NCBI GenBank assembly: GCA_950022655.1
Contig: OX465579.1
Location: 17,335,088-17,399,087, forward strand
Direction: 5' to 3'
Source of the DNA: Alentia gelatinosa
Taxonomy: Eukaryota; Annelida; Polychaeta; Phyllodocida; Polynoidae
DNA length: 64,000 bases
Within the stretch, counting starts at the first letter, position 1; every line of letters begins with the position of its first letter. The notes below the pieces were generated by a model. The model made no database searches. It was given only the letters and a program-made list of their open reading frames with translations, and had not been told where the DNA came from. Positions 11,661 to 23,000 of this stretch are shown here, in pieces. The translations under genes were made by a program, and so were the position numbers.

Positions 11661-12227
11661 CCGCTAGTGGGCTCGGCTCATGGACACGAGCCTATTGCCC
11701 TTTTATGGGGGATATTGAGATCTCTGGTGACTCTGGGATGTACTAGTCTAACACTCTCGTGTTACAATGCCCTTCGCAGTCCCTTAAAACTCCATGAGTA
11801 TTGTACTGGAGCCATTCGTAGGTTATACCAGTTCCCTGCCCCAATTAAATATGGGACAGGTAACATCCAGTGAGAGCCACGTATGACCGATCTTGAGCTT
11901 TTGCTGCCCCCCCCTGCTGATTTGCAGTGGCAAGGAAAACCAGCAAAACCTCTCTCCATCACGAGATCCCCCAAATGCCTTATTTCTACGTGTTTATAAT
12001 AAAGGGTACCGGTAAGTAATGGCAACCTTTCAAAAGATAAAGAAGATAATATATTAGAATGTTTCTCTAAATACTGTCAGATTCCCCGAGCCCCCTAGCA
12101 GATGACCAGGGAACCAGCGTAGTACTAGCCGAACACTGTTGCCCATGATGCACCAGAAAAATGGCGGGCGTTAAATGATCTAGTATGTGAGTGAGCAAAT
12201 AGGTCAGGCTTCCAGGCTATTCATAAG

Positions 12228-12538
12228 GGTTGTTTCCATTGGCCGATAAAAAGAGTGTAGATTTTTTTAGGTACACAGAAAGTATGTCAGTGGTGCCACT
12301 GACTGTGCGTAGGTAAAGAAAAATCGGTGAGGGTTGTAGATTTCACTCAGGGACTTACCTTCCACTTAGTGGTGGGTGATGTCATATTGCATAGTTCAAG
12401 CAGAAACAGTTGTGGGTCATTTCACGAGCTGGGTCGTTTCCATTGACCGATTTTGGGCCAGCAGTGCCAAAAGTGCGTCAGTGGTACATGACTGTACATC
12501 GGTGACGGGAAATCGGCCAATGGAAATGGGCCTATAGC
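12228..12538 (+). mobile_element. F8 fold-back repeat copy
   Basis: Starts TTTCCATTGGCCGAT and ends ATCGGCCAATGGAAA, giving inverted ends about 310 bp apart. The interior repeats GTGGTGCCACTGAC words. It matches 120-412, the outer parts of 55122-55762, and more distantly 60955-61160 and 20765-21690. Confidence 0.75.
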
Positions 12539-13271
12539 ACATTGACAGCGAGGGGAACTAGCGTATCTACGTGCCTAGGATTAACGTTTCAAGGTCACTG
12601 CAGTTCTAAAGATTGCAGTTCACTGTGTGGCTCTGTCAATTATCGATTGATAATTTGTGATATTCATGCACCTCTCATCCGAATGCATACTTCACGCTGT
12701 TCGAGACATTTAATAATATCTAAGATATGGCCTCATCATTATGTATACCTAAAATTGCTGGAACCTGGTAATCGCTACTAACACCACCGGGATATCGACC
12801 AATATCTACGAATACACAATCACGTGGATTATTTATAAACACCCAAGGCTTCCCTAATAAATACCACTCGTTATAAAGTAGAAACAAGAAAGTGTGGATA
12901 TCATACAATAGAATTCTAAAGCATCCTGTATCTAAACTATCAATAAACATAATAGAAAGTAAAACCCCGCTTAAGGGACAACCCTCCGTTCCAAACAAAG
13001 TGTCCCCTTAAGCGTCGCGTGCCCTTAAGTGAGGTGTCCCAGAAGCGGGATTTTACTGTACCACATAAGCCACATGGTGGTAACGACGGACACTTACAAA
13101 ATTAGGTTTTCGAGGTTCCAGTCACTTTAAATATAAACTGCTAGATTTCAATGTTGCGTCAAATTTTTTAATTGCATATGTCACCCGTGGCATATAGATG
13201 TTATATGGCATAGCCTTGGCATAGAGTCACTCCATGTTAAGGCTATGGAGATTAATATGAGGGGTAGAATA

Positions 13272-13783
13272 AGGCCTGGCGTCCACCTACATCGATAGAT
13301 ATTTAGGCCTACCGATATGGCACCGATACAAAAAGCAGATATCGGAGACATATTGGGAAGTAGCAAAATCGTAGACATCTATGGGTCTAGACGTGCCAAT
13401 CCACCACGCATTGTAAGGATTTTTTTGTGCTTAATCACAAAAGTATGGTCAACTGCCTCGACATTAGGTGACCTTCCGATGCGATTCTGGGCCCCGTTTA
13501 ATAATCTAGGATCGTATTTGTAGACCCTTTTCTGTGCCTCGCACAAAGGTTATCGTCTGATGACATTTGAGTCTGTTCGCTAGGACAGAATTAGCCGTCC
13601 ATAAGGTCGTCCATAAGTGTTGAATAAAGTTGACCCACATCGTCCCTGGGTCTCAATGGCCTACAGAAAAGGATCTAAATGTACGATCCTAGATTATTAA
13701 ACGAGTCCCAATTTCTTTTATTGGGAGGTGCATCGTAGACCATATAGGAGCCATATCGTAGTAGGGGGACGCCTGGCCTTAAG
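13272..13783 (-). mobile_element. F1 MITE split by a nested F7 element
   Basis: The outer parts match other F1 copies. An F7 element lies at about 13491-13711. The flanking triplets are TAA on the left and TTA on the right. Compared with the unsplit copy at 870-1157, the F7 element sits inside GATTTTG|ATTTTTT with no clear target duplication. Confidence 0.8.
13491..13711. mobile_element. F7 element, about 220 bp, nested
   Basis: Inverted ends read CCGTTTAATAATCTAGGATC. The interior carries AGACCCTTTTCTGT-like and CATAAGGTCGTCCATAAGTG blocks. Other copies: 34308-34532, 39622-39843, 59927-60131, and a half copy at 42826-42945. Confidence 0.75.
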
Positions 13784-13992
13784 GTGTATATATTATATGC
13801 GCCTCAAGAGGCACTATAGTTCTCGGATGAGTAATGTTGTCTGACCATGGACACGGTCCATTGGGTCCCCAGTCTACTATGTGTATATACCTCAGAGTCA
13901 TAGCATAGTCCTCGCATGGTTTATTAAGCTGGTGCTGCTTGACCTACCAATATATATATATGCAGGTGTTAACCTAACAGTGTGAATAACAT

Positions 13993-14049
13993 ATGAAGCT
14001 GGTATACGCGTTCCGGTGGTTGGCTTATTTCGCCAACACTGCGGCATGG
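13993..14049 (+). CDS. Tetraspanin exon 1
   Basis: Encodes residues 1-19 (MKLVYAFRWLAYFANTAAW), the cytoplasmic start and first half of membrane segment 1. The donor is TGG|GTAAGT, phase 0. It is very short, but it supplies exactly the part missing from exon 2 and joins in frame. Confidence 0.75.
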
Positions 14050-17000
14050 GTAAGTGACCTTTATTTACGTTTATATTATTCATCGTATATACAAAGTACT
14101 CATTGAGAATGTATGTGGACTCAGTCAACCCCTACCCATTGTTTGAAAACTGTCAGATACCATAACCACGGTATATGGAATCAAAACTGTAGTATACGGC
14201 CTCAAAGACAAATCCCTTTGTCATATACAACAACAAAGATATTCCCTAATGATGTACCCTTTAATAGGGCAATTCCTTGATTGATTTATTGGATATAATG
14301 GATAATAAATTCAACAACCGATGGTTCTGTAGAGAGGTTGGGGTTGATGCTCGTGTATTACTACATGTCAACCTATCGTGGTCTACGGCCGCCAGTCTAC
14401 AAAACCATCGATTATTGTCTATATAATATGTACATGTATACATATGTAACCGATGACAATCTGGTTTCATCATCTTCCTGCATCCCAGTGCAAGCTTTGC
14501 TCTTTCTAGATTATACACCTGGAAATATATAAATACTCTCAAAGTGTGTTATTCAATATACCTTTACAGCGTTCAATCCTAACAGACGTAACTGAACACG
14601 TCCAGATTTGTCATGAAAATGAAAACAGTAAAGTACAATGCTGTTTCATGGTATAAATGCATACGCTAGGTTATACAGCTTACACTTTAGGTTGATGAAG
14701 TCTCAACCCTCCCGGGTGAGGGGCTTACTTCTAAGTTTAGACTTTGAATATGATTTGCATTAGTCTTAGTATGAATTGGTCATATATATGTGTTACCAAC
14801 TGAATTTGGTTGAGTAGTATGAGACGAAGCAGTGATCAGGTGTGTAACGCGACTTCGGATGGAATCGGATGAAATCGGTGCAATCGACTAAAATTGGGGA
14901 CCCGATTTATCCATTGGAAGAGTTTTTTACAACTGAATTTGGTTGAGTGTTGACATTATGCACTTTATTGTTCTATCATCACAAATGTCTGTGTTTTCAT
15001 CTCCAACATCTGTAGTCACAACTCGATATTCTATTTTCTTATTATATACCTGTGCCAGTGCATTACACAAATACCAACCTCTGCTAGGGTATTGGTATTA
15101 AATGTATACCAGCAGAGTATGGTGGCACACAATGATGTACCACCCTACTTTGAATACACTCTCTGATTGGCTGAAAAAATGTGCTTCTTGAGTATTCCAC
15201 GCTCCACTTTCAGTAAGATATCAGCAGATGTACCAGCACACTTTGAACCCAGCTCGGACGTTGTCACATTTCCATATGTAATTCATCAAATACTTATATT
15301 TGAAGGTATATAATAGAATAAAAATGTATTACGTTACTGGTACATACTCGCATTCATTGTTTGTATTCAATATAAATATTGCACTCGGTCTGCGATCTCA
15401 TGGAATATTTTCATTGGAAGAAACACAGTATGCGAGTAAGGTATATATAAACAATCTTATTATTTAACATGCACCTTCTCTTTATTAGGTCTTTATTAGG
15501 TCTTTATTTTAGAGTCATAGGTTTTTCTTCTCGTTTTTCAGGGGCTGGGCATGTCGGTCTTTATTCTGACCTCCATTCTCGGTGCGCTGCATGCAGAACC
15601 CATCGTCATCCCGCAGTTTTTGGTAGGATGTTAGTGATTATATAGAACGTCCTGGCCATGCTGTACAATTCACAGAACGAGATGCTAATGTATAGTTTGT
15701 ACGGACCGAGGCATTTATGCCGAGTTCCGTACAATCGGTAAATTATCATCGAGTTCTGTGACTTGTACAAGCATGGTTGGACGTTATATATTTGATATAT
15801 ACCCGAAATTAAAAAAAATAAATTTCATTTGGCTTAACAGCCAATTTGTTAATAAACGTGTATGGCAAGGTGGTCCATATTTTAGTGTACGGACCAGCGG
15901 TCCGTACAGAATATTTACGTCATATGCTGAAACGGTGCATATTTACAGTATATACGGCATGGGTATATAGTAATCACATATAACGCCTCCAGTGAGACAC
16001 TGCTATACAAGTCAATGCGCCAAAAGGTGTGAGTGGTTGGGTAAAAAGTATGTACGTCTATACGTCCGCCATACGTGGTGGCGTACATAAGAAACTAGGA
16101 GCAAATGGATTGTTTATCTTTGATGAATGAGCGTGCAATTATGAATGAATGATAATAAAAGGTTTCAGTTACATTCAGTCTGTGGATACTTTTCTGTAAC
16201 CCACTTGTACCCACTCAACTCATTTCTGCAACCGCCTGAGTCTAGGATCCAAACATATCAGCACCAGCAGGTCAATGAGGTATTTTGGTCTCTATAGTGA
16301 TTGGTCATGGTCAGTTGGGCATGCCTTTCATAACCTAAACACTGGCACCCTGACTCTTTCCCACTATCACAGTGAATAGCACGCAGATAGTGAAGGGATA
16401 GATTTTTCTCAGCATGCTGAAAGTGTATATGAGCACTCTAATCTTTAATAGGCAACGTATATATATAGGACGTACAAGCACGCTCTAATAATTGGGGGTT
16501 TTCGTGCAGTGATAGCTGATTTTCAGGAGTAATAGTCAGTTGGGTGGAGGACAGATTTACAGGTAGCCTTTCGCTTTATAGCCGGTTAATTGTAGGCATA
16601 TAGGTGATGGGTAGTAAGCATTTAGAAGAAACCGAACGAGAGTTAGACTTGACAATGTTTATGCCACGACGGGCAGGTCGTGTATTACTACACGAGGCGA
16701 TAGCTGAGTGTAGTGAGGAGCAGACCTGACCAGAGTGGCATAGACACTGACAAGTCTAACTTGAGTTTGGTTTCGGATTTATCCTACCCCATCTATGCCT
16801 TTGTATTACTAAAAGATAAATATTGACTCAACGGCCAACAGAACTTTTTTCATAGTAGCTGACATCCTGCTCTCTGATTGGTCAATATTGTTATTACTCT
16901 AGTGGCATAAAAAACACTTTATGTCACGGCCTGCCACATAAAATTTGCCTATTTTAAGTCTATGGCGGTTTTTTTTTTATTAGAGATAGGATGAATTGGT

Positions 17001-20000
17001 TTATGTAAGTCCCTGTGTGCATTAGTAGGTGGATGATGAAAAGGTAGGCGATATGTAAGAATGTCGGTCAATGTATCGCATAACATAATGTTTACATAAC
17101 ACGGGACCGTATTGATCTTTTGAATAAATGACATTGAGCAAATATACCTCAGCATCTAAAATTGGTATTTATTTTACAGGTCATGGTTGCTCTCATGGAA
17201 ACGTTGGGTGTCTTCATATTCGTAGCAGGTATCACAATTCTAAAACACTGTATATCCTACAATTCACAGTGGTAAGACCTAGTGATTTTCAAATTTATCA
17301 ATTCAAACAAGTTCACCTGACCTATTCTAAGAACAAATATGTGATTTATAACATCGAGTTTGACCTAAGCTAATAGGTAATTTAGACCCATTTATGTTTG
17401 ACTGATTTACATTGGAAATGTACCGAAAAATATCGCTTTTCCCAATCAATTCCCTCAAAACCAAAGACCGTGACCTTTGCTTTTTAGAATATAACATGTA
17501 GTACTACACATTAATATATACTGTGAAAGTTTGGAGAAAACGACATGAGTTTTATGTGAAAATCAACTTCTTAGAATTTCTATATATTCCTTTATAATGC
17601 AATCCTAATATTGATCTCTTAATCAAAAACAAGCATGGTGACCCCCGATTTTTAAGTTATATATATTCCACAATACTTAAATTTCAATATTATGTTATAG
17701 AAACTTACAATATTTATGTACAGTGCCAATCAACTACGCATAACATGTACATGAAATCATATGAGGGAAAACGTAGTTATTGGGCCCATAGCGATTGCCG
17801 TTTGAGGTTTTTTCCCTCATTAAATATACTCTGAGACCAGAGGCGAAGGGACATATGTTATGGGACAATAGGCTGAGAAGTGAATCGGTGCGGGTTAACG
17901 CATTATGTTTTCTTATCATCATTATACACTTAAACACAAAAAAACTTTCATTTTTATGTACTACGGGCACAGTGCGCCCGAATATCCACTACGTATCAGT
18001 GAGCCCAAACATTATTTATATTACTCTCATAACAGCAGGTAGTATTTCATAGACGTTCAGCGATAGAGGCACAATAATATTAGGAAACGTCCTTACTGTG
18101 GGCGAAACATTTATTGTTCGTGGTCAAAACCAAAAATGACCAAGAACAATAAAAGTTTTGCCCACAGTCAGGATGTTTGCTTATTACTATATACCTTAAG
18201 AAAATTAAAAACTCCATTTTAATGACTTATAAAGTTACAGTCACAGCGGGCACGAACATTATTATTACTGCACCCCTAGCAGCGGGCAGTATTTAATAGA
18301 CATTCGGATAGAGGTATATAATAATAGCCATGTCATATTTTATACAATAAAACATAGAGTTTCTTTCCATTGCTGAGGTTTCGTTGGATGCTTGGGCCAT
18401 GTGAGGGTGCATAGACCCACTCTTAAGGCGGTAAGTCATTAATCTATCATAAACCTATGTCCAGGACCAAATGCCAATCTATATAACCAACTCATGGAAG
18501 TAAATAAAACCTTATTATCAATATGTATCTTATGTATGGCGGTGATTTTTGCCATTATCTCAAAGCTTCGGTCCGGTTGCAAATATTTCACCTGTCCAAA
18601 AAATTGTTCTCGGATCTATACTCTGATATAAATATTTATCACTATGTCAACATCACTCGCTTTCGTTTCTACGCACCTGTCAATTTTACTCTGACATGAT
18701 GTACTGGGTTGATAGATACGAAAGTAACAAGTGGAAAATGTAAAACATTTACAAAATGACTGTACGTAGACTCAATGAACAACAACGCAAATTTGCATGC
18801 ATCTATCTCTACTATATTTCATTAACCAGCCTGTAACATTTGTGAATTATTAATGAGTATGACCCATATGTTTGTCATATATCCCAGCAATTTGTTTCAG
18901 TTTCTCATACTGGGCACGATTGTGTTATTGGCAGTGGTCGTATTCGCTGGTTATTTATTTACCAGGACAAATGTAAGTGTCAAATACCCATTTGTGGCTA
19001 TGTATATTTCGATGTGTGCCGGAGAAATGTATTTGTCACACCCTCCTACTGGTATAGAATTAATAAGAGATTAGTCGGAAGACAAAGTCAGATTAATACA
19101 TTCGCCTCATATACTGGACGCTCTTCCATGCTTACAAAAACCTACACAATAAACCAACATATTAGTTTAAATAAGGTGCAGTTTATGATAGTCGTTGGTT
19201 GTAGCAATATTAGAATAAATCGCCTTAAGAGTTCATGAGTACAATAAACAGATACAATGAGCAAATTTATATCTGCGAGGTTTCCTTGCTATTATTAGAC
19301 CCTGTGTGCAAATATCTCACACTTACTGGTCAACTACAGACTTCATTCATCAATCAGTGATGAATGAATAATGTTCGTCCCTATGTACCACGTGATTTGT
19401 TTTTCTAAGTAGTGAATTGTTATTGATAATCAGGTATACAATAGGGAGAAGACGGGGTGAGGATGGTTGAATATATTCCGTTCCTCATTGCTTTGGAGTG
19501 TTTGGATATACCTCGTCCTTTGAACTCGGTACGTCTAAACAGACAGAAACAACTCGGAATGGGATCTATTCAGCCAACCTCAATCGGTCTTCATATATTA
19601 CTTAAAATGATGGGTACTCCATTTCCTCTCGCATAAAGTTATAACTAGACAGAATGCCTAAGTTTCTGGATGGGAGTTAGGATAATGTGGGAATTATAGT
19701 TTAGATAGCAGGTATACTATCAGGACTTTCCGTATATTCATATAGAACTGGATCGAGAATTGTATACATAAATAAATAGTACTCAATAGGTTTGGACGCA
19801 CTACAATCATCATCAAGGTGAAGCCGAGTGATGATTACAATGCATCAAAACGAGTGGAATATTGCTTATTTTATGATTCGAGTGTGATTCTGGATTCATC
19901 TCACCTCTTTCAAGGAAATTAAAATAGCATTATAATATCAGTATAATTCAAATAACTTTGTAAATCAAGTCAGGAACATTTAAATCTCCATGTCGATATC

Positions 20001-23000
20001 TTGTTTGCTCTCTGAAATCCTGGCCACTGATTGGCAAATCAATTATAATGTCTTCGCACATCACTCTGCCACGTCCATAGTGTAGTATTGTCACTTTATG
20101 TGGGTGATCGTTGCATATACTATTCTAACATTATTCCTATGGCTAAACCTTTACCAGGGGTGGGATAACAAAGCCTCACCTTCTCAGTATACTCTTAGAA
20201 TAAAATGAGGGATTTATATCGATACCTTTCTATAGGCCTCCCAAATTTTGGAAGAATCTCACTGGTGGACTCTTGGGAACACGATCATTGATGATATCCA
20301 GGCAAAGGTAGGTGTTTGATATAGAACTCTAGGAGAATATTTGTGATCATGATAGAAGTTATGCATTATATAACGAATACTGTGTCCATAAGCACTTCTT
20401 ATGTTAAAAAAAACACAGTCCCAAGAAAAAATCCAAATAGTCAACAGTTAAGCTGTGTCTATTGCTGAATATGTATATTTTGATTGGCGTATGTGCTATG
20501 TAAGAAGTTGTGTAATCAGAGTTTCAGTACCACGTTCGTCTAGTGAGGGACATCTTATTTCCGTCCTTGATATATGGCACAAAGCTATTGTGTTATAGAG
20601 GCTGCCATCCTGCCCCCTGTGGCTAAACAAAACACCAGGTGACAGGTCCAGTTTTCAGGCGATTTTATTAGAATTTTTTTTTAGGTTTTAGCCTCGTCTC
20701 ACGATTATCTATAGATTATAACAGCAGGAAATATTTGTTGTCTCCCGACTACAGTGGCACTGAGTGTCCCTTTCCATAGGCTGACTATTTGCCACCGATC
20801 TGCAGTCAGGAACCACCAACGCCAGATGGGTGAATGAAAACAGGTGCACTGGACCTGAGCCAAGCACAAATAATGAAATACATAAGAAAGGTGTAAGAAA
20901 GTAAAACTGTGAGCTCTTGTATAGCAGAAGTATAGGCATGTATCCCATATGAAATGCCCTGAGAACTGTATCCAGGCCAGCGTGTCAGCACACAAGCACC
21001 CATGGTGAAGGCCAGTAGGATGGAGCATTAGGGCCAGTGGGTCAGCCCCTGCACACCCACTGTCCCTCTTAGCAGGGATGGATCATTTGGGCAAGTAGGT
21101 GATTGCCTGCACACCTACTGTCCCACTTAACCTGGGTCAGTAGGACAGGTCATTTGGGTTAGTAGGACAGAGTGTTGAGAGTGAGCATTAGGGACAATGA
21201 CCTTGACACTGTAATGCATGCAACCTCAATACTAGCTATATAAGCCAGCTACTCCCAGCATTCTGGGTTCTTAGTCTGGCATGTGAGGAACCTGTTACTA
21301 CCCTGTGGATTATAATAAAGAAGCATTAAGTACCTCTTTGAGCAGATCTTATCTGTGAAGGGCTGACGCAGCCAAGAAGAAGTTCTCTACCTGCTACAAC
21401 CTTCATGGACTTAAACTACAGTATTCCAGTGATAAGTTACTTCAGTGTTTGTGACATATTCTAGGACTATACCAACTATAGTCCACATACACTACAGCTC
21501 TCCCCATCTATGTACATACACCAGTATTTACCACATACTTCTCACCTACTATTGAACCTCATCATATCACTGTAGATCAGTGCTGCACGCTGATCTACAG
21601 TTCAGCCCACAGGCATGCAGAAGTGTGCTCACCAATTAATTGTGTACAGATTATGCACCACCACCGAATGATGTCATGACGGATGTACCTGAAATTATTT
21701 TACTATGGCACTTTGTCGTGAGGAACATAACTGATTCTCTGTATCTAGATGTTACACCCACCATTGAATCCTCTTCAATGTTTTTTCTGACTATACTTTA
21801 AACTTCATTTATCAGAAATCGTGTACCTAAAGACCATATTGAAGTATCCCATGATTCAGTGTGTTTGCAGGATCCGATGTTAGTTGGTTCTCGTCATTGT
21901 ATAGTCATAACCCTTGGGCCATATCCCACAATTATAATAGTTGAATGTTCTTTATATATCTTTTAATCGGAAATCCGATGCTAGAAATATAAATTCCATA
22001 TATTTCTACATGTACATGCCAAATTATATTCAGATTCTCCTGTTAGAAATTTGAAAACAGTAATTCATCAGGGGACAGGTAGCCGTGTCAGGAACGGATC
22101 CTTCATGTACCTGGGGCGATATTAGGGAGTTTAGTAATGTCTGTAGGGCGTATAGTAACACAGAATTCCGGTGTCTAGCAACCTTGCCTACCATCATCAC
22201 AATCATAACCCATTAATACTTTGATAGGAGATCCACCCTTTCGGAAGTCCTTCCCCAATTGCCTCATGATAATGCTTCTCCATGCCAGGGGCAATGTGAA
22301 ATACCAGTAATTACCTCACAGCTATCACCATAGCAGTTTAACTATACTCCCAGCATTGTTCCAGTACGAGTGCTGCGGATACCAGGGACAAGCTGACTTC
22401 ACTACCAATCCCATGAGGCTTAGCTGTTTCCACTCGGCCATTAACGGACATAATCTTGTGCTGACCTCTTACGACGTAAGTTTAAACCAAAGTATGGAAA
22501 TCAATTTCTTGTAGTTCAACAAGAAGCATCTGGTGTGTTAACTGTATTTTCGTATTTTTGTAGGTAATAGCAGAGCCCCATAGGTTGATATCTTTACATA
22601 AACATTTTCTTTTTTTTTGTTTTAACAAGCGATGTATACCTTAAACAGATGCGTATGGGGAGAAACTTAGTTCAAAGTTAATATTATTAACAAACGTCAT
22701 GAAATTTCATAGGATTGTTTATATGGCATGAGTTACCTTCGCTGAATGATTTCACAAAGATGAGTGATATCTGTAGTGTAAGACTACGAACGTCATGTAA
22801 ACAATTATATAAAATTGGGTGACGTTTAGATTTTTATCCTACCCCGTCATATATTATTAACTTCATATGTCACCTGTGGCATATACATGTTTTATGGCAT
22901 AACTGTGGCATACAGTTACACCATCTCTATAGAGATTTAAATGAGATTTTGCATAAAACAAATGTTAAATGTTCATGGTATAATTTCCACATTCGGAGAT

